Source: Sporisorium sorghi | Taxonomy: Eukaryota > Basidiomycota > Ustilaginomycetes > Ustilaginales > Ustilaginaceae | Direction: 5' to 3' | NCBI GenBank assembly: GCA_023212695.1 | Contig: JALCCG010000254.1 | Location: 1 to 30,755, forward strand | Length of the DNA stretch: 30,755 bases | Shown here: positions 8,812 to 17,257 of the stretch, piece by piece | Layout of the letters: the number at the start of each line of letters is the position of its first letter | Numbering within the stretch: the first letter of the stretch is position 1 | Notes under the pieces: generated by a model | The model's database searches: none | The model's input: only the letters and a program-made list of their open reading frames with translations | What the model was told of the DNA's origin: nothing | Translations under genes and position numbers: made by a program

Positions 8812-10692
8812 ATGAGCACGCACCAAGCTGCCAACGGAGTAGCCACGCCCTCTCTGCCTCGTCATCATCGTCAAAGCGCACGATACATCACCAACAACAT
8901 CCACGCGCCACCGCCGCTTCTGCGTCTGCCCACGGACGTGTGGCTTTACATCTTCGCCCACCTCCCCGCACAAACGCTCTCGGCGCTCAGCAGGACATGC
9001 AAGCACATCCTGCGGCTGGTCGACGAGCACGGCTGGAAGCACGTCCTCGCCAGCGACTACGCCAGCGTGCAGCTCGACCGGCTCGATGCACCGCACAACG
9101 CCTACACACGGCAAGCTCGTGCAGCGATAGCAAGGAGCAAATGGTGGTTCGCCTGCCGCTACGCCGCTTTGCTCACCCACTGCTGGTCAGACGTGACGCT
9201 GCGAGCTGGTTCCGTCGACATCGCCACCGCACACCGCAAGATGCCCGGAAGAACAGCAGGCAGAGCGAGGCGCTTCGGCGGCGGCGACTTTGCCATCCCC
9301 ACACTCACGACGGGAACGCGCTGGATCATTGTTGGCGCAAGGTCGGAGCTGGCTATCTATCGTGTCGCGGAGCCTCGAACGCTGGTTGCGAGGATACGGC
9401 TCAACAGCCGACTCGGCGACAGTGCGGCAGCAGCGGCGGTGGCACAGGACGATCCCTGGCTCGATGTGACTGCGTTGCAAGCCGTTGATGCAGAGGCAAG
9501 CACGGTGGTTGTTGGGTATGCGGATGGGTGTGTCCAGCTCCTCGGCCTGCGCTCTAACGAGAAGGGCAAGAGTGTAGCGGTCGATGTGCTGCGTCATTAC
9601 CCTGCAGTACGACGGCAGGAGGTGGCGAGTGTTTCGGTACAGAAGGGCTCTGCATCGAGCTCTAACGATGTCGGGAATGAAGGACTGCTCATAGCGTCGG
9701 TTTCCAAGCGCGGCTGCTTGCGCATCCACCGTGTCGACCCCGACTCGCACGACGAGGCGCAAGAATGGAGCTGGCAGCTCGACTCGTCCGGCGTCGCTGC
9801 CCCCACCGACCTTTCCACAGCAGCGGACGACTCGGGCGCCGCTACACCGCGCACCTTGCGCAGCGTCGCGTTCAACAATGCGCCCGTGCTGCTAGACTCT
9901 TCTGCCGCGGGATCGGCAACACGCGCGTGGTCGGTGCTGCTCGGCAGCTGCACCGACACCCGCGATCCAGCTGAACGGAAAAGGTGGGTGGCGGTGGGGC
10001 TGACGGCCGAGCACGCTGTGTACATCTACCCGCTGTCCCTCACCTCCGCGGTGGAGCTGGACGAGCCGTTCTACGTAGCGTCGACGGGCCAGCGCACGTC
10101 GGTGTACGCCATGGCCACGCCGCCAGTGGTGTCGACTCTGCCAGCATTCCTGCTCTTCGTCGGGTTCTACGATGGAGTGGTACGCGTGTACGATACGCGC
10201 CAGCTCTCGCTCCGCAAGGACGCTAGCGCCAACGGTGGACGGAGGGCGCGCAGGGAGCTCGACCCAATCGCCGTGTTCCGCGAGAACTACGACACGGACG
10301 CGGTGTACTCGATCTCGTTCGGGGGCCCGCGGGGTGAGGCGCTGGTGATAGGAGGGGCGAGGCATGCTAAGGTGCGCGTGTTTGATGTTTCGTGCTTGGC
10401 GGGGTACAGTGTGCCGCTATTGTCGGCTCCAGGGGCAGGGGCAGGGGCGGGGGAGGCAAGGGACTGGACCGCATTTGCGTTGAGGAGCACCGACAGCCCG
10501 CTGTACGGCGTCGTGGCGCACGCGGATCGAGTGGTGGGTGTCACGGATCGCAAGCTGTGGTGGTTCGATTTCGGCGCTGCTATCCTGGATGATGAGAAGG
10601 AACGAGGGGATGAGAAGGTGGCATATTTCCGACACGCCGATGGCGAGCTGTGCTACTCAACCCCTCACCATCACACCCGCGACACACGCTAG
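8812..10692 (+). CDS. F-box protein with probable beta-propeller domain
   Basis: This intronless gene gives 626 residues from the ATG at 8812. Residues about 36-80 form an F-box: LLRLPTDVWLYIFAHLP, then LSALSRTCKHILRLVDE and a following Trp. F-box proteins bind Skp1 and bring substrates to SCF ubiquitin ligases. From about residue 160 the chain has repeated beta-strand patterns such as TRWIIVGARSELAIYRV, TVVVGYADGCVQLLGL, FLLFVGFYDGVVRVYDTR and EALVIGGARHAKVRVFDV, which look like degenerate WD40-type blades. Variable, Gly- and Ala-rich loops lie between them. I do not recognise a specific orthologue, so substrate and pathway are unknown. It converges on WBP1 with a 76-bp spacer. Confidence 0.72.
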   Translation: MSTHQAANGVATPSLPRHHRQSARYITNNIHAPPPLLRLPTDVWLYIFAHLPAQTLSALSRTCKHILRLVDEHGWKHVLASDYASVQLDRLDAPHNAYTRQARAAIARSKWWFACRYAALLTHCWSDVTLRAGSVDIATAHRKMPGRTAGRARRFGGGDFAIPTLTTGTRWIIVGARSELAIYRVAEPRTLVARIRLNSRLGDSAAAAAVAQDDPWLDVTALQAVDAEASTVVVGYADGCVQLLGLRSNEKGKSVAVDVLRHYPAVRRQEVASVSVQKGSASSSNDVGNEGLLIASVSKRGCLRIHRVDPDSHDEAQEWSWQLDSSGVAAPTDLSTAADDSGAATPRTLRSVAFNNAPVLLDSSAAGSATRAWSVLLGSCTDTRDPAERKRWVAVGLTAEHAVYIYPLSLTSAVELDEPFYVASTGQRTSVYAMATPPVVSTLPAFLLFVGFYDGVVRVYDTRQLSLRKDASANGGRRARRELDPIAVFRENYDTDAVYSISFGGPRGEALVIGGARHAKVRVFDVSCLAGYSVPLLSAPGAGAGAGEARDWTAFALRSTDSPLYGVVAHADRVVGVTDRKLWWFDFGAAILDDEKERGDEKVAYFRHADGELCYSTPHHHTRDTR

Positions 10693-10768
10693 ACTTCTCC
10701 CCCACACAGTCACACGATCTCGTCTGGTTTCAATCATTCATATGTACGCCACCCACATCCAACTCTCT
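10693..10768. other. Short convergent spacer between F-box gene and WBP1
   Basis: Only 76 bp separate the two opposing stop codons, so the 3' UTRs of the two transcripts very probably overlap in antisense. Confidence 0.6.
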
Positions 10769-12466
10769 CTAATTGTTCTTCTTGCCCACCCCCGGCTCCT
10801 CGCGAATCGTCAACCAGATCGCCGTGAACAGCAGGAACCCAACCACCGTACTGAACGCACCCGTGATGTACGGCCAGCTCGAGCTCAAGAAGCGCGGATA
10901 CTCGTCGTGGTTAAACGGCCTCACAGGCGCGGTATCTTTCGCTTCGACAAACGACAGACCGGCGCGCTTGAAGTTGAGATGGAACGTAAACACGCCGTGC
11001 CGATCGGGCACCTGGAACGTCGTCTCGAAGCGCGTGAATGCTTTGCTCTCCGTGGTCTGCGATGGAGCGGTGTGTGTGAAGTTGCCCGCGTCGACTGCCG
11101 TCAAGTGCGCGGTGATGTACGGGTCGAGCATGTTGAACGACACCTGCAGATCGAGTGCCGGATCAGCGGGGATCCAGCCGAGCTGCGGGTGGTGCTGCAC
11201 CAAGTCGACGCTGTAGTGCACGTGGTCCTTGATGCGATACATCTTGTTGCCCGCCTCGGTCTCTTCGTAGTCCTCGCGGGTATCCGCGGAATCGGACTTG
11301 ACGCGGTGGTGGTTGGTCGCGATGACCTTCAACACGGATTTTCCCTGGAACGTCCAGCTCGTCAGATCGCTCGCTACGAGCTTGTTGACGCTGCCGCTGT
11401 CCGAATCAGAGAAGAACGCATCGGAGAGCAGGTCAGTCGAGCCGAGGAACACAGCTCGCGCGCTGTTCGACGCCAGCTGGAACCCGGAAACGAGCGAAAC
11501 GACCGCGTTGCCCGAAGCAGAAGTGGCGACACCAGCGACGAGCTCCTTGCGCGTCTCGAGCGCGTCGAGGCTCGCACGGTTCTTGGCGACCCAGCCGTTC
11601 TTGCCGAGCTTGCTAGCTGACTTGCTCTTGACCACCGTCGGCACCGCGCGGGGAGTCGACAGCACTTCCGAGGTTTGCGTCTCGCCATCGACGATCTTGG
11701 TCGTAGTGACGGTAACAGGCGCAGGAGTCGAATACGACGTGGACTCGGTGACCGCATCCTGCTCCTTGACGAGCGTGGGCACTTCGGACGAGTAGCTGGT
11801 GGCGGGCGGGAGGATGAGCGGGAACGCGAGCGGGTTGGCTCCCACGCGGTGTGCAATGCCGCGGTACAGCAGAGGCGTCGACTTGGCCGCACGCAGCGTC
11901 TCTTCCGAAAAAACGTTCAGGTTCTTCACCAGACCGCCGGCACTGAGACCTGCTGCAACTCCTTCCTTGTTCCCACCGACAAGCACCGCAGTGTGGTTGC
12001 CAGCATCGTGCTCGCTGCTGTACCGGAAGTGGTCGACCAACGCACTGCCCTTCTCCTCGAATTCGAGCGAAAATTCGCGAGCAAAGTCCCGGTGCATTTC
12101 GCTAACGCTCGAGTCCAGCCCAACAATCATGTTGCCTCCGCTCTTGAGGTACTCTACAAGCTGTTGCGGCGCAATGTCAGCAGCCAAAGACTTGCTCGAG
12201 GGCGAGAGAAGGACGAGGTGGTCATACGAAAGCACATCGTGTTGCACGAGTTGCGGTTTGACGTCACGAGGAGCTTTGTAGTCGACCTGGTAGCCTTTGG
12301 AGGTGAGAGAAGCAAAGAAGGTCGAGTATTGCTGTTTTGAGGGAGGGTCGATAACGACGAGGACTCGATTGCCTGTTGCTGAGGGCAAGGCGGAAGCGAG
12401 TGTGGAGAAGAGGGCCAGAGAGAGCACTACGAGCAGCGACAGTGTCGCTCGTGTATTCCGCAGCAT
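10769..12466 (-). CDS. WBP1: Oligosaccharyltransferase subunit WBP1 (OST48/DDOST family)
   Basis: The ATG at 12466 gives 565 residues starting with a clear signal peptide (MLRNTRATL, hydrophobic core, likely cut after ASA at about residue 26). The frame stays open further upstream, but that extension would bury the signal peptide. The family block NRVLVVIDPPSKQQYSTFFASLTSKGYQV follows, then GGNMIVGLDSS and the luminal beta domains. One membrane helix (about 528-550) precedes a short cytosolic tail ending KKNN, a KKXX ER-retrieval signal. Wbp1 is an essential subunit of the ER complex that moves the lipid-linked glycan to Asn of secretory proteins. A Ser/Thr/Val-rich insert at about 222-292 makes it longer than yeast Wbp1 (about 430 residues). 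It diverges from the NKAP gene. Confidence 0.95.
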   Translation of the reverse strand: MLRNTRATLSLLVVLSLALFSTLASALPSATGNRVLVVIDPPSKQQYSTFFASLTSKGYQVDYKAPRDVKPQLVQHDVLSYDHLVLLSPSSKSLAADIAPQQLVEYLKSGGNMIVGLDSSVSEMHRDFAREFSLEFEEKGSALVDHFRYSSEHDAGNHTAVLVGGNKEGVAAGLSAGGLVKNLNVFSEETLRAAKSTPLLYRGIAHRVGANPLAFPLILPPATSYSSEVPTLVKEQDAVTESTSYSTPAPVTVTTTKIVDGETQTSEVLSTPRAVPTVVKSKSASKLGKNGWVAKNRASLDALETRKELVAGVATSASGNAVVSLVSGFQLASNSARAVFLGSTDLLSDAFFSDSDSGSVNKLVASDLTSWTFQGKSVLKVIATNHHRVKSDSADTREDYEETEAGNKMYRIKDHVHYSVDLVQHHPQLGWIPADPALDLQVSFNMLDPYITAHLTAVDAGNFTHTAPSQTTESKAFTRFETTFQVPDRHGVFTFHLNFKRAGLSFVEAKDTAPVRPFNHDEYPRFLSSSWPYITGAFSTVVGFLLFTAIWLTIREEPGVGKKNN

Positions 12467-12759
12467 GTTGAGGGGTAACGCTTCCAGGTCAGTGCCAAGG
12501 CGAGCGATGGATGTGTGAACGAGTAATGGTGAGAATGAAGATGAGGATGAGAAGGAAAGACAGCGAAAAACGTCTGTGCGCGCGCTTGACAAGCTCCAGC
12601 TCATTGCGGCGTGTTCTTCCACTCGCCCGAGACAATTAAGGGAACTTAACAAATTGAAAAATTCGCCAAAAAGCGCTCAGCTGCCGAAACTCAGCCTTTC
12701 TTTCTCCACCTCTGTTCATCCTCTTCCCTCTCGGCCATCATCTCAGGGCAAAAGGCGCC
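12467..12759. promoter_or_regulatory. Bidirectional promoter between WBP1 and NKAP genes
   Basis: These 293 bp separate divergent start codons. The stretch 12635-12680 is locally AT-rich and contains a small inverted repeat, TTAAG-GGAA-CTTAA. No clear TATA box is seen. Confidence 0.6.
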
Positions 12760-14457
12760 ATGTCGACCCTGGCAGAACGGCTTGGCTCGGGTCCCGATGC
12801 GAGCTCAGCCTCAGCTTCAGGCTCAGGCGCATCGACACACGAGCAGCTCGACCGCGAACAGCAGCTACGCTCGCGCCTGCTGGCTTCCAAGCAAAGGTCA
12901 CGACAAACTAACGAGGATGACGGCGAGCCAACGAACTCTCTCGCCGGCAGGATAGGCCGCGACCGCCCTCGATCCAGATCACCGCAGCATCGAGCACAAC
13001 GCAGCTCGAGTCCCAGGCAGCGATGTGGCTCACCATCTTACGACAACACTGAGCCTTCCGCTTCGTCAGCCGACATGCAACCACAACGTTCCTTTATACA
13101 TCCAGATCGACGTCCACCCAGGCCGCACGCTGATCGATGGGTCCCGCCTCCCCGCGAAGACTCGCGCGAGGATCGACCAGCCCGCTCGTACGACCGCCGG
13201 CATGGAGATGATAGGAGGGACGACGACTCGCGTGGAGGTTGGGGGCCCTCCCGTAACGGAGGCGGTCAAGGTCGCGGCGGTCGCTACTTTGGTGCGGCGG
13301 AGGATCGCAATGGAGGGGACGGAGACAGCGAGTATGGTGCTGCGCAGTGGAAGAGGTTGCCACGTGACCCTTATGCATCGTCCATGTCTACCGGCGCCAG
13401 CAACGGCTGCGGCGGCAACAGCGGCGGTGACGGCGGATTCTTCACTTCTCGCAACGAACAGCGCAAGAACTCTTCTATCTCCATCTGGCCACCAAGCCCA
13501 CCGCATCCGACACTCGACAGCGACGAAGAACGCGAAAAGCGAAAGAAGCGTCATCGTGACAGCAGCAGCAAACACAGGGAAAGGGACAGGGACAGAGACA
13601 GAGACAGGCACGACAGAAAACGCAGCAGCAGCGACAAGCACCACTCTTCCTCGTCTCGAAGCCATCGTCATCATTCCAGCTCGAGCAAGCATCATCGATC
13701 CAGCAGGCATAGAGATGAAGATGGCGATAACAAGCGCCATTCGCGCTCGTCGAGGTCTCATCGTCGTGATGAAGAGGAGCGCGATCGGAGGAAACGATCG
13801 AAGCGATCGCGGTCTGCGGTCTCGGGCGAGGACGACTCGGGCCGGTCTGACTCGGGGACCGACTCGCAATCCGATGCAGACACGTCTCGTCGCCATAGCC
13901 GTCACCACAGGCCGAGCCGTTCGAGCGGACACCGTCGACACGATTCTGAAAAGAGACACAGGAGCAGTCGCCACCGCTCTGAATCACCATCTCGCTCCGA
14001 GTCCGAAGAAGAGCGCAAAGACGCCGCCACGTCTCGGCGCGACTCGCATCCTCCTGGAGACGCGGACTCCGACGTCGAAGTTGGACCCACGCTGCCCGCC
14101 GTCACAGCCGATGGCAAGCCCGTCGACCCTCGTGCGTACGGTGGCGCGCTGCTTCCAGGCGAAGGCTCAGCCATGGCATCGTACGTGCAAGACGGCAAAC
14201 GCATCCCACGACGAGGAGAGATCGGCTTGACATCCGACCAGATCGAAGCCTACGAAAAGGCGGGCTACGTCATGAGTGGCAGTCGACACCATCGTATGAA
14301 CGCCGTCCGCATGCGCAAGGAGAATCAGGTGATTTCGGCCGAGGAGAAGCGGACTATGCTGCGATTGCAGGCGGAGGAGAAGGCCAAGAAGGAGAGGGAG
14401 ATTGTGTCGCAGTTCAAGGAGTTGGTGGATACGCTGCAGCCTGGCGAGGGGAGGTGA
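12760..14457 (+). CDS. NKAP-family nuclear protein (DUF926 C-terminal domain)
   Basis: An intronless frame of 565 residues starts at the ATG at 12760. The N-terminal part holds MSTLAERLG, Arg/Ser-rich segments and Gly-rich runs. Residues about 250-440 are a dense RS/His/Asp/Lys low-complexity region typical of nuclear-speckle and splicing proteins. The C-terminal 115 residues are the diagnostic domain: [60 protein letters not shown], then a charged helix. Animal NKAP links to Notch corepressors, RNA binding and splicing; the fungal role is less known. Only the C-terminal domain supports orthology; the rest is unalignable low complexity. It converges on DPH6 with a 49-bp spacer. Confidence 0.92.
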   Translation: MSTLAERLGSGPDASSASASGSGASTHEQLDREQQLRSRLLASKQRSRQTNEDDGEPTNSLAGRIGRDRPRSRSPQHRAQRSSSPRQRCGSPSYDNTEPSASSADMQPQRSFIHPDRRPPRPHADRWVPPPREDSREDRPARSYDRRHGDDRRDDDSRGGWGPSRNGGGQGRGGRYFGAAEDRNGGDGDSEYGAAQWKRLPRDPYASSMSTGASNGCGGNSGGDGGFFTSRNEQRKNSSISIWPPSPPHPTLDSDEEREKRKKRHRDSSSKHRERDRDRDRDRHDRKRSSSDKHHSSSSRSHRHHSSSSKHHRSSRHRDEDGDNKRHSRSSRSHRRDEEERDRRKRSKRSRSAVSGEDDSGRSDSGTDSQSDADTSRRHSRHHRPSRSSGHRRHDSEKRHRSSRHRSESPSRSESEEERKDAATSRRDSHPPGDADSDVEVGPTLPAVTADGKPVDPRAYGGALLPGEGSAMASYVQDGKRIPRRGEIGLTSDQIEAYEKAGYVMSGSRHHRMNAVRMRKENQVISAEEKRTMLRLQAEEKAKKEREIVSQFKELVDTLQPGEGR

Positions 14458-14506
14458 TGCGAGTTTGGCCAGCAAAGATGTTTGAATTGCGATGGAAAAG
14501 GGTATG
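14458..14506. other. Very short convergent spacer between NKAP and DPH6 genes
   Basis: Only 49 bp separate the opposing stop codons. Both 3' UTRs must run into the neighbouring coding region on the other strand, unless they are extremely short. Confidence 0.6.
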
Positions 14507-16777
14507 TTAGATGCCGTGCCATACAAGAGCCAGATCTACCTGGTGAGATGTCGAGTCGTCTGCGAGAGTGTGAATGCTTGAACAGGGGATCAGTTGCGAC
14601 TGGTCGAGCAGTGATTCAGATGTCGTCGCGAACAGGTCTTTGAGCAGCGCCAATGCTTGAGCATCCATAGCTGTGACAGGTTGGAAGAGCTGCGTGGCGT
14701 ACGACTTGTCAGCGCAACTGCGAATCGAAGCTGTGAACGCGTCTTTCGAGTCTCCGTCTGCGTCTGCTTCGGCGGGCGAAGAGAGACGACGCAGGGTGAT
14801 GATGCCGAACGTGCTGCAGGCTGAGGTGGAGGTGGTGATGGTGTGAGTGAGGTGGAAAGGTTCGATGACGGTCGAGAAGCGTTGGATGGACACGTCCGAG
14901 GTGTCGGACCCTGGTTCGTCGTCGTCGTCGTCGTCATCATCGTTGACAGAAGCATTTGTGCAGGTGGTGATGGGCGGAGGGATGCGACCGGTGTGCGCGG
15001 TGATCTGCCATTCGATCGCGGCACTTCTCGGCAGGTGTCCCTTGGGAAGCACGACGAACAGCATCGGAGGCACCTTTCCTTCGTCTCCCCTTGTCTGACC
15101 CAGCCAGTTCTCCCCCTCTCCCTCTTCGTCGTCCTCCTCATCCTCCTCGCCCAGCCCACCACCCTGACACAACCACGCCCGCCTCGCGCCCTCAACCCCC
15201 TGCACCTCATCCAGCCAACACACCCCGCCCTCGACCCACCCCTTCTGCACGCCTCTCCCGCCCATATCACCCATCGTGGCCGTCCAGATCCGCCTCGCGT
15301 GCTGCGCACTCAGCGCCGCCTGCACCCCCCCATCCTCCGGCAAACTCAAATCCGCAGGAACCAGCCCAATCTGCCCGGCAATCCAGCACTTTTCCGCCTG
15401 CACCAGGCTCTGCGAATACGGCCCAATGTTCGCAGGCGCCCAGAACGAGCGCCCCTGCACGTGCAGCGCGCGCCTGTCAAACGGCCGCTCACTGGCGGTG
15501 ACAGAAGTGTCGTCGAAGGCGATGGCGTTGATGACGATGTCGCAGCCAGGCGGGAGGGTGGGGAGCGCGACACACGCGCGTGTCGGTGGAGAGACGCCGA
15601 ACAGCGTGCGGTAGATAGCGTTGATGCGCGTGAAGAGCGTTTGTGTGCGCAGGTAGAGGTTGATGTGCGTGATGTGCTCCAGGCCCAAAGGGGTGGGAGA
15701 GGTGGAGAGGAGGTGAAGGATGGTGGTGAAGGCGTTGTGGACTTGGTCTTCTGGTGTGGTGGCAGATGAGGAGGAGGAGACGCCGGTGATGTTGGAGAGC
15801 ACGACGTAGCGACCCTTGCGGCGGATGGATGGGGCTGCTGGAAAGTCAATGACGGCATCGTCGAGCTGCAATCCGTTGACAGCCCCTGACAACTCCTCTG
15901 CTGTTGAGCTCCCCTCTCCACGCTGCACAGCTCTCAACGTCCTCCTCCCCACCCCATCCAACAGCGGCGGCGTCCTCGCCCAACCCCCTTGCTTCACCTC
16001 CTCCTCCTTCTCCACCAACCTCGCATTCTTCAACCTCAAATAGCTTACACTCCCAAGCGCACTATCCGAATGTACCACCGTCTCTGTCTCCCCCACCTCT
16101 ACCCTCCTCCTGAACAACGGCGAATCCACCGTCAGCGTTTCGTACTCCCCACCTTCCCCACACACATGCGCACCGTACATCCGCGACAACCGCTCCAACT
16201 TCACCTGCATCTGCGCCAGCGTCCTCCCCAAATCGCTCTCGTCCAGCCCAATGCCCGCCACCTTGATCAGGATCGACACCAAACCCGCGTCGAGCATCTC
16301 CGCATACAGCTCGCTCTGCGAGCGCTGCCACAGAAACGTCAGCGGCGTAAGGCCAATTTCGGGCCGCAATGCGACGTGTTCGACGCGCACGCGTTGGTAG
16401 TTGGACAGGATCGCGCCGACGGATACGCCCTCGACGTCTGGGTGCGCGGCCTTGACGTCCCGCAGCAGGTGGTATAGGTCTTCGGTTTCGTCTTGCGATT
16501 CGGGGGAAGTTGTAGCAAAAGTGCGCGAGCCGTACTCGGAGCGCTGGTTGACCGCTGTACCCCGAATCACGCGGCGGTGGAGCGGGAGCTGCATCGCTTC
16601 AGCTACGAGATGGACCGCGTCGTGCCCGACGGTCTGGTACATGTACGAGTCGAGCTCATCTTTTGAGCCGGGAGGAGCGAGCGTAGCGAGCGCGACAAGT
16701 TGGTGCCCCTGCTGAACGCAGTGGATGAGGTTGTAGCACGAGTCTTTGCCGCCGCTCAGCAGGCCGACTACCTTCAT
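14507..16777 (-). CDS. DPH6: Diphthine-ammonia ligase DPH6 with C-terminal RidA-like modules
   Basis: The ATG at 16777 gives 756 residues beginning MKVVGLLSGGKDSCYN, the PP-loop ATP-binding motif (SGGKDS, residues 8-13) that starts this family. A longer open frame upstream is ignored for that reason. The adenylation domain runs to about residue 230 and includes GEGGEYETL near 207. Two RidA/YjgF-like modules follow at about 320-425 and 445-575 (NIGPYSQ and IAGQIGLVP are typical), as in fungal Dph6. The enzyme uses ATP and ammonium to amidate diphthine on the conserved His of eEF2, the last step of diphthamide synthesis in the cytosol. The tail has a poly-Asp run (14914-14943). The region 15085-15250 is also unusually rich in Glu, Gly and Trp. 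It diverges from SUV3. Confidence 0.95.
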   Translation of the reverse strand: MKVVGLLSGGKDSCYNLIHCVQQGHQLVALATLAPPGSKDELDSYMYQTVGHDAVHLVAEAMQLPLHRRVIRGTAVNQRSEYGSRTFATTSPESQDETEDLYHLLRDVKAAHPDVEGVSVGAILSNYQRVRVEHVALRPEIGLTPLTFLWQRSQSELYAEMLDAGLVSILIKVAGIGLDESDLGRTLAQMQVKLERLSRMYGAHVCGEGGEYETLTVDSPLFRRRVEVGETETVVHSDSALGSVSYLRLKNARLVEKEEEVKQGGWARTPPLLDGVGRRTLRAVQRGEGSSTAEELSGAVNGLQLDDAVIDFPAAPSIRRKGRYVVLSNITGVSSSSSATTPEDQVHNAFTTILHLLSTSPTPLGLEHITHINLYLRTQTLFTRINAIYRTLFGVSPPTRACVALPTLPPGCDIVINAIAFDDTSVTASERPFDRRALHVQGRSFWAPANIGPYSQSLVQAEKCWIAGQIGLVPADLSLPEDGGVQAALSAQHARRIWTATMGDMGGRGVQKGWVEGGVCWLDEVQGVEGARRAWLCQGGGLGEEDEEDDEEGEGENWLGQTRGDEGKVPPMLFVVLPKGHLPRSAAIEWQITAHTGRIPPPITTCTNASVNDDDDDDDDEPGSDTSDVSIQRFSTVIEPFHLTHTITTSTSACSTFGIITLRRLSSPAEADADGDSKDAFTASIRSCADKSYATQLFQPVTAMDAQALALLKDLFATTSESLLDQSQLIPCSSIHTLADDSTSHQVDLALVWHGI

Positions 16778-17075
16778 GTCGCGATGCCGCGTCCGATGCT
16801 GACGCCGATCGTCGATGTTGCAAGTAGAATGGAAGGAAACAAGAAGGAGGAGGAAAGGAGGAAAGGACAAAACGAAGAAGAAAAAGTGTCAATAGCAATG
16901 ATTACGTAATACTTTCTTTTTTTTTTCTTCTTTTTTTTTTTCTTTTTTTTTTTTTTTTGTGCTTGGAAAATTCTCCACTTTCTTCTTGTCCTTCCTTACT
17001 CGATGATCTTGGTCGACCCTCGACCCTTCTTACCACATCATACACACACTCATCCTCTCGGATCTCATAGAAGCA
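16778..17075. promoter_or_regulatory. Bidirectional promoter between DPH6 and SUV3
   Basis: These 298 bp separate divergent starts. A T-rich tract at 16913-16958, almost pure T, resembles poly(dA:dT) nucleosome-excluding elements. Next to it, 16901-16910 is the palindrome ATTACGTAAT, a bZIP-type site by pattern. The SUV3-side leader contains an out-of-frame ATG at 17003. Confidence 0.65.
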
Positions 17076-17257
17076 ATGCTGAGAAGGTCGCTCGGCGTAG
17101 CTGTACCCTCAGCTGCGGTGTTGTCCACGTTGACAATACGTGGCGCAGCTCGAGCACGTCTCTGCTTTGCATCAGCAGACGCCTCCTCGTCCAGACTCCA
17201 CCCTTGGCTGCGAACGTTTTCGACCACAGCTCCAACAGCAAGAGGCAGATACGATAG
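17003..17257 (+). promoter_or_regulatory. Candidate overlapping upstream ORF at SUV3
   Basis: An ATG at 17003, 73 nt before the SUV3 ATG and in another frame, opens an 84-codon frame that runs past the SUV3 start. If it lies in the mRNA it would compete with the main start. Its context (C at -3) is weak, and transcription may begin downstream of it. Confidence 0.3.

Noticed and set aside
10769..12652. Longer WBP1 start at 12652
   Set aside because: It would place 62 residues ahead of a textbook signal peptide and use most of the divergent promoter; the ATG at 12466 is far better.
13025..14230. 401-codon frame overlapping the NKAP gene in another plus-strand frame
   Set aside because: The NKAP domain is in the other frame; this one is Thr/Arg-rich shadow text.
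14507..16870. Longer DPH6 start at 16870
   Set aside because: The family begins with MKVVGLLSGGKDS at 16777; the extension looks like translated leader.
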